In this document: positions 35,353 through 44,575 of the stretch, piece by piece | How positions within the stretch are numbered: position 1 is the first letter of the stretch | How the letters are laid out: each line of letters opens with the position of its first letter | NCBI GenBank assembly: GCA_037176845.1 | Contig: JAYKXP010000136.1 | Span: forward strand, 1-64,000 | Length of the DNA stretch: 64,000 bases | Direction of reading: 5' to 3' | Origin: Paramarasmius palmivorus | Taxonomy: Eukaryota; Basidiomycota; Agaricomycetes; Agaricales; Marasmiaceae | Made by a program: the position numbers and the translations under genes | Notes under the pieces: generated by a model | The model's database searches: none | Told to the model about the DNA's origin: nothing | What the model saw: the letters and a program-made list of their open reading frames with translations, nothing else

Positions 35353-36407
35353 TTACATAAAGTCCAGTTCGTTGTTCAGTTCAATTTTTTTGGACATCTG
35401 CGCCGACATTGCCTCCCATTCACCTCCCCTCTTGAAATCATTGAGCAGCACCATACTATCCATGATCCGATGAATTTCAACGCGATCGCGAGACCCCATC
35501 GACCCGTAACGGATGAACTGTCCCCAGCGCAGGGCATAGAATCCTACGGCGTCCGGGTCCATAAGAACTAGCAACCAATGGGAGGAGCCCCAACCGGACA
35601 ACGATTCCAATGGCAGGGGGAGCGTCATGCCATTGTCCAACTCCAGACCCAGTCCCTGCAGGCCTAAAGGCGCCCTGAACGACAGAAGCGCCTCCAACAA
35701 AAAATATGCGTCGAACTTCCAAAAACTGAAGATCGCTTGTCGAAGTTCCTTGAACGAACGGAAGTCCATATGGATCATACTGTGATCGCTGTAGATGCCC
35801 GGACAAAATGCCAGCTTCAGTGTTTGGACGGATGGGAAGGGCGTAGTTCCCGCGTGGCGGAAACATATCATCTCCGCAGGAACCTCGACGTCTGTGGCCT
35901 TATTGAAGGTGGTGATTCGAACTAGGTTGACGATGTCTGTGATTGGATCCATGCTGTGTATGACGAGTGTCCGTACATAAGGAGCCACGATCGAGAGAAG
36001 GACGCAGATCGTCGCGCGGTCGTAGAGGCACAGATGATCACACGCAGGGCGTTCGCTGAGTCCGACTCGACAGGATTTGGATGAGTGCCGGGGTATGGCT
36101 GGTGTTGTGATCACGGCGCATCCTGTCTGAATACGGAGGTATTTGATACGCGATATACGCTTGACGTCCGTTAAAAGTGAAGAGACGAGAATGTTCAAGT
36201 TGGACGCCTTTGTGACGACGACAGTGTTATAAAGATGGTAACGGAGACTATAACACGTTCAGCGTATGGCATATTGCAGAAGGTGAACACGTACTCAGCA
36301 TGCAGGCCTCTGTCCAAGAGCAGCAAATAATGTCGATTCGGAAAGTCGGGATCCTTCAGGATTTCGGTGAAGAATTCTACCAAGAGGTCTCTGACCAGAG
36401 TCACCAT
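35353..36407 (-). CDS. F-box/LRR-like hypothetical protein 3 (335 aa)
   Basis: Exons 36295-36407 and 35353-36247, intron 36248-36294 (47 nt, GTACGT...TATAG with a GCTGAAC branch-like site, phase 2). Exon 1 reads LVRDLLVEFFTEILKD and YLLLLDRGLHA; exon 2 continues LRYHLYNTVVVTKASNLNIL, matching the helix in paralogs 1 and 2. LRR-like text: IKYLRIQTG, VRTLVIHS, VQTLKLAF. Ends GEWEAMSAQMSKKIEL. The same intron position and phase in all three shows common descent. Divergent from the other two in sequence, so the duplication is old. Confidence 0.73.
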
Positions 36408-36845
36408 CGTAGAAACGGCGGATAATTCAGCCAGAGAAAAATCTTGTATTTAAGTTACACCAAGAGTGGATCGAGATAGATAGAGTACAAAGAAAGTTTA
36501 ATTGCGATGGCCATCCATTTTAGAAGAGTGTCAATTGCCCTGGACTATTACGTGCGAGACGGTTTCGAAGACTAAGTTTTTACGCAAAGGTGACATTCAA
36601 TAGAACTGACTACATGGGCCAGATACGATTCGTGTTGTCAAGTAATCTTCCACCTTCGCCGACAAGGAAAACGTTCAATGTTACTATCCCATTGTCGTTA
36701 TGACGAGCAACGAGGTTGCGAAAGGCTCTGTCCACTGAAGGTGAAGGTATATGGTTCAAACACTTCAAGGAGCTAGAGACGACCATAACGCAGACTGAAG
36801 ACGAAGGGCATTTGTCGATGGCGTCAGAGGATCTTTATCGGATCA
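36408..36845. other. Intergenic, nothing recognised
   Basis: Promoter side of F-box-like gene 3 followed by about 400 nt without an ORF or repeat that I can identify, up to the first copia 2 coding sequence. Confidence 0.5.
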
Positions 36846-37651
36846 AATGCTAAATTTGATGAGCTACATTTTCCGAGATGTCCTCAAACTGGAAATAATG
36901 ATAGAACTTTTATCACCCCTTCAGCCACATCAATTCCTTTAAATAACAACCAAAATCCAGAAAATGATCAAAATGATGATGATCATAATGATCAACAACC
37001 TGAACAAGATCAGAATAGCGAGCAACCTGATCAACAAAGAGATCATACTCCTGCTCAAGAACCACAAACTCAAAGACCTGAGTTTGAACAAGGTTCTAGC
37101 AATAATCCCATTATTCAGAATCGTTCTTTCGCTAGTCAACGAGCTGAAACATCTTCCCCACGAAGAACTTTCAATCCTCCTCCAATCCCACCATTACAAC
37201 GTCCACAGAGACAACGTAACATGCCGAAACAGCCTGGTGATGCAATGGAAGGAGAAACAATTAAAGAAAGATTAGCCCATTGTACCTATGCAGGTTTAGG
37301 ACATCATGGGGTTAAGGGCAAAAATAAATGTCCTTATAAAGATATTACTCAGGATGTAATAATATTGGATCAAATAAGGGTAAACACAAAGCATCTTTGG
37401 ATAATACTCCTGAAGAACGCCCTTATAACCATCCTTGGGAAGATGATACACAGATGAATTTTGCTTCACTTCAGGAGCAAGGGGGAGTTAAATATCTCGA
37501 TGCATTAATTGCATTTCAAATGGAAATGGAGAAAGACGATGATTATGACAATATTTGTTCATGGTCATACAAAGATGTCTTAAAGCGATCTCCATCCGAA
37601 CAAAAGAAATGGCAAGCAGCATGTGAAGATGAATTAAAATCTTTACGTGAA
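36846..37651 (+). pseudogene. copia 2 remnant, left part (integrase-RT linker and start of RT)
   Basis: Coding-like text begins FDELHFPRCPQTG, which fits the copia region after the integrase core, then an N/Q/D-rich linker (NDQNDDDHNDQQPEQD) and the start of RT (RSPSEQKKWQAACEDELKSL). Gag, protease and integrase are missing; no LTR is visible. The frame changes at least once near 37390. It ends at CGT GAA (37646-37651), where the Ngaro element begins; the gene resumes at 41301. Confidence 0.8.
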
Positions 37652-37994
37652 TTGGGTTTAAACGAGGAGTTTATACAAAGGCAGTCGTCGGTGAGTGCAG
37701 TCACCTTCTATGCCCCGGCACAAACTCCAACTCACTATCTGTGATAGACAGTGAGGAACCCCCTGAAACACCTTCGTTCAACTCTCCGGCGCCGTATGGC
37801 GTCTCGTAGTCATCGAGACTCGACGTAGCGGAGGCATCGAGCCTCGATTGGTTTCACTTAAAGTATTTAAATGTTCTCCTAAGCCTGGCGGACGACTCAG
37901 TCTCATTTCCTCGTCCGCCAGGTGAGTTTTATTATGGCCAGTCTACGTATAATAGTTCCTCATTTCCTCGTCCGCCAGAGTCTTGTTTTTCGTC
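37652..37994 (+). repeat. Ngaro split direct repeat A1
   Basis: 343 nt, starting TTGGGTTTAAACGAGG and ending TTGTTTTTCGTC; reappears at 40825-41167 with the same length and, by eye, virtually no differences. Contains two copies of CTCATTTCCTCGTCCGCCAG (about 37903 and 37959). Confidence 0.9.
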
Positions 37995-38033
37995 ATATCT
38001 GAATATAGTCATATTCCATCGCCATAACACCTT

Positions 38034-39194
38034 ATGTCTCAACATGCCAACCCTGTTGGACCGTCTTCACAACCATCAGCTTCCAGACAACCACACGTTT
38101 TTGGACAACCGTCAGGCGATACCACCTTCGATAAGTCAGTCACCGATGAAGCGCAAGGTTATGTCGAGTCTTACCGACGAGGAACCATTGCCCGAAACAA
38201 GGCTGAAGCCGCCATTGGCGTCGTTATCCAACGAGGAGCCGACGATGCTGGGATCCCATACTCTTCTGACCTATCCCAGCCATACATCGACCAACTGGAC
38301 GCTCAAGACAAGGTTATCAGCGAGGCGGAGGTCGAAGGAGAAACCCAGAACTTCAATTCCTTCCCAGTCGTCACTCCTGAACCGTCTCGAACCAAGAAGC
38401 GAAGGCGAGACGACGAGGAATCTAGCTCCTCCTCTGACTCTGAATCCGATGAAGAAACACCGCGTAGACGACGAAAGCGTATCGACAGGTCCAAACTTGC
38501 TTGGCAGGTTGACTCAGACTCAACTGAGCTGCGAGAATCCGTCAAACTCGTCGTCGGTCAGCTTGAGAACTTCTCTCAAGATCCCAAGGAAGCCCTGCGC
38601 CTTCTCAGAACCAGCGGCACAGCCCCTACTTTCCCAACTCAGTCTTGGAAAGAAGTCCTCGAGGGATCATTCATTGACTTCGACCACGTCAACAAAGACC
38701 TATTTGGAGGTGGTACCGTCTCTTCCGAAGAAGACTGGGGTCGAGTTTGGAGAGTTGTTGAAAGAGCCATCACATTTGCCTTTACCAAACGCGGAAACGA
38801 GTTACAAACATACGGTACATACATCTTCGACTTCTTCCAGCAATTCAAATCAGACCACCACGCCAACGTCATCAACTTCGACAAAGCAGTCCGGCATTTC
38901 GTCACAAATTCTAGAGGTGTCCTATTTAGTGATACCAATCGATTCACTCATCTCGAGAAATCTTACCTCAGCCCTGGCGGAAGGAACTACATCGAGCCCT
39001 TGCTTACTCGTGGACCGAAAAGGGGATCTAACAACCGCAATCGATCAGCTGACGAGATCTGCCGCAACTGGAACAATGGAAACTGCTCCAAGGGAGCAGA
39101 GCCATGCCCTGGAGGTCGCAAACACGTCTGTACTTCCTGCGGAGCCTCAGACCACCGAAGGAAGGACAAGAAACAATGCACCAAGTCAGCGTGA
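38034..39194 (+). CDS. Ngaro gag-like protein with Cys/His zinc-binding motif (386 aa)
   Basis: First ORF of the element, starting 40 nt after repeat A1. Residues 1-150 are polar and probably disordered, with a basic KKRRRDDEESSSSSDSESDE and RRRRKRIDRSK stretch. A helical region spans about 155-330 (FIDFDHVNKDLFGG, WRVVERAITFAFTKRG, TYIFDFFQQFKSDHH). The C-terminus has a Cys/His cluster, CRNWNNGNCSKGAEPC then HVCTSCGASDHRRKDKKQC, as in gag-like proteins of fungal DIRS/Ngaro elements. It is intact. A second frame is open along its whole length. Confidence 0.8.
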   Translation: MSQHANPVGPSSQPSASRQPHVFGQPSGDTTFDKSVTDEAQGYVESYRRGTIARNKAEAAIGVVIQRGADDAGIPYSSDLSQPYIDQLDAQDKVISEAEVEGETQNFNSFPVVTPEPSRTKKRRRDDEESSSSSDSESDEETPRRRRKRIDRSKLAWQVDSDSTELRESVKLVVGQLENFSQDPKEALRLLRTSGTAPTFPTQSWKEVLEGSFIDFDHVNKDLFGGGTVSSEEDWGRVWRVVERAITFAFTKRGNELQTYGTYIFDFFQQFKSDHHANVINFDKAVRHFVTNSRGVLFSDTNRFTHLEKSYLSPGGRNYIEPLLTRGPKRGSNNRNRSADEICRNWNNGNCSKGAEPCPGGRKHVCTSCGASDHRRKDKKQCTKSA

Positions 39195-39423
39195 TGCCCC
39201 GCTTGGTGCGTTGGATCTTGATTCAACCTCGCAAGTCTGCCGTCCAAGACAGGAGTCATCGTCACCCAATTCCCCAACCCCTGATATCCCTAATTCCTCC
39301 TTTCCTGGTACTATCTTTTCCAGTTGCTACGACGATGTATTTGAGTGCGAATCTTGTGTGCCACGGTACCTACGAGAATATGCGTGGCGCGAGAATTCTT
39401 CCTGTTCGAGTGTCACTGCTCGT

Positions 39424-40644
39424 ATGACGGATACTGATTCACCACTCCCGAGGCCTCCCCCTGATGAATTTCGAAATGAGGCAGTGCTGCGCACCATTGA
39501 GCAGAACCCTGACCTGTTCCATGTATCCACCGAAATCAATGTGTCTGAGATGGAACGTTTACTCACCGGTGCTGACCAGAACATTCCCCATCCTAACCAA
39601 CCCTTCGTCGAGTCTGTCATGTCCATGCTCCGAGAAGGCTCATGGCCATGGGTTGACACTCATTGGCAGGATGGTTACCCAATCACGCTTGACAACTCCA
39701 AGTTCAATCCAAAAACCGAGCGTGAACGTCAATTCCTTGAAGAATACAGTCATACAGAGTGTGGACATCATTCTCGTGATTTTGGTCCTGACCTTCTCGA
39801 AGGAATGTACAGCACACCCGTCCTTTCCGTTCCCAAACCGCATTCTGACGATCTTCGACTTGTTCATCACATGAGCTATGGGGACCATTGTCAGAACTCA
39901 ATGATGGATCGAACAGAAACTAAAGGGGCGCGCCTTGATACCCTTCACAACTTTACGGCGGCGCTACTGCGGTACAAGAGGGTGAACCCAGAGAAAGAGC
40001 TGGTTGCATTTAAATCGGATGTTGCAGGGGCGTTTCGCTTATGTCCATTGCATCCTCTCTGGCAAATCAAACAAATTGTGTCCACGAACTACCCATCCAT
40101 ACAGGACCTCCAGGACGGTGTTGACCATGGACCTGTGAAACATCGGGTCGATTGGAGATGCTCTTTTGGGAGTTGTGGATCTCCACGTACCTGGGCTTCC
40201 GTCATGGGTCTAGTTCTGTGGATTGTTCTCTTCATTTTCGGTCTCCAGGACATTTTCGCCTATGTCGACGACAATTTTGGATGGGAAGAAGCAACGAACT
40301 TCGTCCTCTACCCTCCATACGATATGATGATGCCAGCGAAGCAAGCTGCGCTGTTACGTATTTGGGATAAACTTGGAATCCCTCACAAACACCATAAACA
40401 GCTGCACGGAGAGATCCTGGAGATCATTGGTTTCTTAGTGGACGTTAACAAGTGTACTATTACACTTCCTCTAGACTCGAAAAGCCACCTCATTGAAGCT
40501 GTACAGGAGTTTGTCGACTCTCCTGACCGTCGACGCAACGAGCTCATTCAAGCAACAGGTCGGTGGTCGTCAGATGCGTTTAACATCTACATCAGAAAGA
40601 ACCCGGTGTTGCTTCAATCAATTGTTGCAACAGCTTCCATATAA
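39424..40644 (+). CDS. Ngaro reverse transcriptase fused to the tyrosine-recombinase C-terminus (about 406 aa)
   Basis: The frame is open from 38044; 39424 is the first Met after the gag ORF, but the true start is uncertain (frameshift from gag is possible). RT motifs: VLSVPKPHSDDLRLVHHM (about residue 140), the first catalytic Asp in FKSDVAGAFR (about 199), FGSCGSPRTWASVM (about 247), and the YVDD box (about 280). This matches DIRS/Ngaro RTs. RNase H should follow, but at about residue 370 the text jumps from VQEFVDSPDRRR to ATGRWSSDAFNIYIRKNP, the end of a DIRS/Ngaro tyrosine recombinase with the catalytic Tyr in YIR. RNase H and the Arg-His-Arg part of the recombinase are missing: an in-frame internal deletion. 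Confidence 0.8.
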   Translation: MTDTDSPLPRPPPDEFRNEAVLRTIEQNPDLFHVSTEINVSEMERLLTGADQNIPHPNQPFVESVMSMLREGSWPWVDTHWQDGYPITLDNSKFNPKTERERQFLEEYSHTECGHHSRDFGPDLLEGMYSTPVLSVPKPHSDDLRLVHHMSYGDHCQNSMMDRTETKGARLDTLHNFTAALLRYKRVNPEKELVAFKSDVAGAFRLCPLHPLWQIKQIVSTNYPSIQDLQDGVDHGPVKHRVDWRCSFGSCGSPRTWASVMGLVLWIVLFIFGLQDIFAYVDDNFGWEEATNFVLYPPYDMMMPAKQAALLRIWDKLGIPHKHHKQLHGEILEIIGFLVDVNKCTITLPLDSKSHLIEAVQEFVDSPDRRRNELIQATGRWSSDAFNIYIRKNPVLLQSIVATASI

Positions 40645-40756
40645 CGCGCCGCTACCTCCCATCATCCACCGTCATTGCCGGTTCTCCTCTATATTCTTCT
40701 CCTTTTCCTTTTCTTTTCCCTTAGCACATTAGCCATCGGTTCGCGGCGCCCTGATA

Positions 40757-40824
40757 TGTAATATATCTCTTGGGCCGAACGGCCCAACTGTCAAGGACGA
40801 AAAACTTCACCTGAAGACGATTGG
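40757..40824 (+). repeat. Ngaro split direct repeat B1
   Basis: 68 nt ending GAAGACGATTGG, immediately followed by A2. Equals B2 except for a 9 nt difference (B2 has GGTGTTGCT inserted after CGGCCC). Contains the palindromic GGGCCGAACGGCCC. Confidence 0.88.
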
Positions 40825-41167
40825 TTGGGTTTAAACGAGGAGTTTATACAAAGGCAGTCGTCGGTGAGTGCAGTCACCTTCTATGCCCCGGCACAAACTC
40901 CAACTCACTATCTGTGATAGACAGTGAGGAACCCCCTGAAACACCTTCGTTCAACTCTCCGGCGCCGTATGGCGTCTCGTAGTCATCGAGACTCGACGTA
41001 GCGGAGGCATCGAGCCTCGATTGGTTTCACTTAAAGTATTTAAATGTTCTCCTAAGCCTGGCGGACGACTCAGTCTCATTTCCTCGTCCGCCAGGTGAGT
41101 TTTATTATGGCCAGTCTACGTATAATAGTTCCTCATTTCCTCGTCCGCCAGAGTCTTGTTTTTCGTC
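40825..41167 (+). repeat. Ngaro split direct repeat A2
   Basis: Second copy of the 343 nt A repeat, between B1 and B2 as in Ngaro elements. Confidence 0.9.
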
Positions 41168-41223
41168 ACCCACCCTACTCATTGATTCATTACCTCTCCC
41201 TAGTATTTTATTCTATGTACCTT

Positions 41224-41300
41224 TGTAATATATCTCTTGGGCCGAACGGCCCGGTGTTGCTAACTGTCAAGGACGAAAAACTTCACCTGAAGACGATTGG
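41224..41300 (+). repeat. Ngaro split direct repeat B2 (right terminus)
   Basis: 77 nt copy of B1; its last base is the right end of the element, followed at once by copia sequence CGGGATGTATTTGAAG. The 56 nt between A2 and B2 (41168-41223) is unique. Confidence 0.88.
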
Positions 41301-42389
41301 CGGGATGTATTTGAAGTGGTAGATTTACCACATGGTCATAAATCCATCAAGTCACGATGGGTATTTGACGTCAAAACCGATGGGAGATTTAAGGCTTGAT
41401 TGGTAGCCAAAGGCTTCTCTCAGGTACAAGGAATTGATTATCATGAGTTGTTCTCTCCTGTAGTTCAATTTGAAACTGCTCAAACTCTATTTGCTCTAGC
41501 TGCACTCGAAGATTGGGATATCAAAGTGCTAGATGTCAAGACAGCTTTTCTTTATGGCGAGCTTGACAAGAAGATATACATGGAACAACCAGAAGGATTT
41601 GTGACTAATCCAAAAAAGGTGTGGTGATTACACAAAGCACTTTATGGTCTCAAACAGGCATCATTATCCTGGTGGAGACAATGCACGAAATCCATGAAGA
41701 AAATAGGATTCAAATGTTGCATAAAAGATGCTGGCGTATACTACTACAGAGAGGGCTCAGATATTATAATTGCTCTCATCTATGTAGATGATGCTATATT
41801 CATGGGTTTCAATCGTATTCTCTTAAAGAAAAAGAAAAACGAATTTATGGATATATGGGAATGCAGAGATCTTGGTGAAATAAAAGAGTTCCTACGCATG
41901 AAAGTCACATGGGACAGATCTAAATGAACACTATTGTTAGATCAATGTGACTATCTAGAGAAAATTCTCAAGCGGTTTAACATGCTTAACTGCTAAACTG
42001 CTAAAACACCTTTACCTAGTGGTTATAAACCAGGTGTATCAAGGAACATGCACACCAGAAAACCGATCTCGCTATCAATCCATAATAGGATCACTCCTTT
42101 ATCTTACACTTGGAACACGCCCAGACATTACCTATGTGATAATAAAAATGTCTCAATTCGGAACTAATCCATCTGAAGATCATATTAAAAAGGCAATTTA
42201 TATATGCCGTTATCTTCAAGGCACAAAGAAATATAAACTTACCTATAATGGTAAATCCAATGCTGGTTTTATAGCATATGCCGACTCAGATTGGGCATCT
42301 GATAAATCCTGGATATCGCATGAAGGCTATTTAATTAAATTAGCAGATGCACCGGTGATTTGGGTTTCAAGGAGTGTTACATCCATACA
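41301..42389 (+). pseudogene. copia 2 remnant, right part (RT and RNase H)
   Basis: Continues the gene at RDVFEVVDLPHGHKSIKSRW. RT: VAKGFSQVQGIDY, catalytic Asp in LDVKTAFLYGELD, LYGLKQASLSWW, active-site YVDD (about 41790). The RNase H region follows: GSLLYLTLGTRPDITYV, then YADSDWASDKSW and WVSRSVTSI, where homology stops at about 42389 before the end of RNase H. Broken by TGA at 41397-41399, 41625-41627 and 41925-41927, TAA at 41994-41996, and a frame change near 42010. The first TGA stands where arginine is usual (KA-R-LVAKG). No 3' LTR seen. Confidence 0.88.
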
Positions 42390-42737
42390 ACTTTGGACGA
42401 GATCTCATCCGATGAAGTCTATCTCATCCTCTCATCCGACCTCATGCGCTTCATACGTCGTACTCGGCTCAACATCTTCATCTCCACACCCATACGGGCG
42501 CCCTTTTTGGAAAAAAGTGTGAAGAACCTCATACATGTTTTTTTACATTATTTCAGGACAATTCTTCGGCACAGCCACATCACCTTCCAAGTTGTAGAAT
42601 GCCTTTTTAAGGTGTATTATGCACTTATAAGGCCGAGTTTTTAATAGGAAACGATATTCCCACACTCTGAGGCAGGCTAGTTTTGTACAATGTCTGCTTT
42701 TTTAAAAAATGTTTTGTACAAATGCATAGCAAGCTGC
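42390..42737. other. Junction sequence, nothing recognised
   Basis: Between the truncated copia 2 and the left arm of the foldback element. A 285 nt ORF crosses it but has no recognisable domain. Confidence 0.4.
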
Positions 42738-44575
42738 TTTGGTGGCTTCCTAATATAGCAAGGGTGGTTTCCACAGCTTCTGAGGTCGCTTTTTTGGGCG
42801 CTTTTTTAATGGGGAGAAAATTCCCACACTCCTGGGATGCTCCCTACTCCGCTTTTGGCTTCCCAAAATGGAAGGTGGCCTTACCTCACTATTTTCCACC
42901 TGGAATCAATGCATTGGGGGGCTATTAGGGCATGCTGGGGGACTATAAAAATCGCATTTTTGAGGGAATATGTTCTAATATGTTCTAAAAGCATGCCCTT
43001 GCAATTGGGGGGCAGGGGAATGCAAAAAAAGCGGTCCAAATATGGTAATTCAGGAAAATGGCCTATTGGATCTTGGGCTACAGGGCAGATATTGACATGG
43101 GGTAAGTTGGATGGACCTAGATACATTGAATACAAGCCTGGGGACACCCAATAGTACATAAATTGGTGGGATAATGGTGCTTAAATATCAAAAATACTGA
43201 AAATCTCTGAAATTGGGGGAATAAAATTACAGGATGGGATGTAGTGTAGCTAGAGCTTAGATATTGTGGATGAGGGATGATATATATGTCCCCTTGCTTC
43301 ATTTACAATCCTGGAGAGCTGCCTATTTTTCCAGATTTATTACAGCTAAATTCGCTTTTTTTAGACATTGATAATACTACACCACAGGGAATGATTGGGA
43401 TGGGCTAATTCTTGTTCATAACCCACTTTAGTATGTATAGATGACAACTACATAGCTGCCCAAGCACTCCTGTATGTGCAACACCTTGTTCAATCCAATG
43501 TATTGTACAGTTATGTAACACAGGCAGTAGTAGATGAATAGCACCTCAGGGAAGCATCCCAGCACCAAGAGGAGTTCAGAATCGAGTTCAGGCACCCAGA
43601 ATACACTTTCCTACCATGAAAGCACATTTTTTGAATACATCTGTATGTTGCTACATAAAAAATACATAAAAAATCGCATTTTTAGGGGTTTTTTTGTACT
43701 GGAGCATGGGGATTGCTCCTAAAATCACCAAAAATGAATGAGAGACCGTTCACTATGCATGGAACAGGAATATCAATTGCCTCCATGGATCCCATGACAG
43801 GAATCCTTATGCGAGATGCATCAATTCTTGCACAATTACAGAAAACATGTAATATGAATGTAGTATTGCAGGGATTGATCTGGGGCCTTGGGGAACCTCG
43901 AAATTGAATTCAGGATGAAATATATCATCTCTGATTCACAATATTTAAGCCCTAGCTACACTACATCCCATCCTGTAATTTTATTCCCCCAATTTCAGAG
44001 ATTTTCAGTATTTTTGATATTTAAGCACCATTATCCCACCAATCTATGTACTATTGGGTGTCCCCAGGCTTGTATTTAATGTATCTAGGTCCTCCAACTT
44101 ACCCCATGTCAATATCTGCCCTGTAGCCCAAGATCCAATAGGCCATTTTCCTGAATTACCATATTTGGACCACTTTTTTGCATTCCCCTGCCCCCCAATT
44201 GCAGGGGCATGCTTTTAGAACATATTAGAACATATTCCTCCAAAAATGCGATTTTTTTAGCCCCCCAGCATGCCCCAATAGCCCCCCAATGCATTGATTC
44301 CAGGTGAAAAATGATGAGGTAAGGCCACCTTCCATTTTGGGAAGCCAAAAGCGGAGTAGGGAGGCACCCAGATGATGTCAGGAGGTGTGGGAATAAATTT
44401 TCCGCCAAAAAAGTGCCCAAAAAGCGCACTGTTACATCATGGAAAGAGCACCTTCTATTTTGGGATGCCAAAAGCAGTGTGGAAACATCTCCAGATCTCA
44501 AAAAAGCGGCCTGTTCTCTTTCCAGAAGGTGTGGGAATCATCCTTCCCAATTTGGAAGCACCCAAAGCAGACAGT
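42738..44575. mobile_element. Foldback-type element with long inverted arms
   Basis: The left arm (about 42738-43288) and right arm (about 43918-44575) are inverted copies, clearest at 42840-43260 against 43940-44370 (for example CTCCGCTTTTGGCTTCCC against GGGAAGCCAAAAGCGGAG). The outer parts are more diverged and unequal in length. The ~630 nt centre is unique and has no supported ORF. The arms are dense in CGCTTTTTT/AAAAAAGCG-like motifs. No transposase is present, so it is non-autonomous; superfamily not determined because the outermost ends and target duplication are unclear. Confidence 0.78.

Larger units (their letters stand above)
37652..41300 (+). mobile_element. Ngaro-type tyrosine-recombinase retroelement (non-autonomous deletion derivative)
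   Basis: Structure A1 (37652-37994), ORFs, B1 (40757-40824), A2 (40825-41167), B2 (41224-41300). This split-direct-repeat layout is characteristic of Ngaro/VIPER elements of the DIRS order. The interrupted copia gene reads continuously (LRE|RDVFEVVDL) if exactly 37652-41300 is removed, so the ends are fixed to the base and there is no target duplication, as expected for tyrosine-recombinase integration. Termini are TTGG and ATTGG. It encodes a gag-like protein and RT, but the recombinase is reduced to its last segment, so it needs a helper. Confidence 0.88.

Noticed and set aside
38044..39200. The first 380 codons of the long RT frame as a separate protein
   Set aside because: Lies wholly over the gag-like ORF in another frame, is low-complexity, and lacks any recognisable motif.
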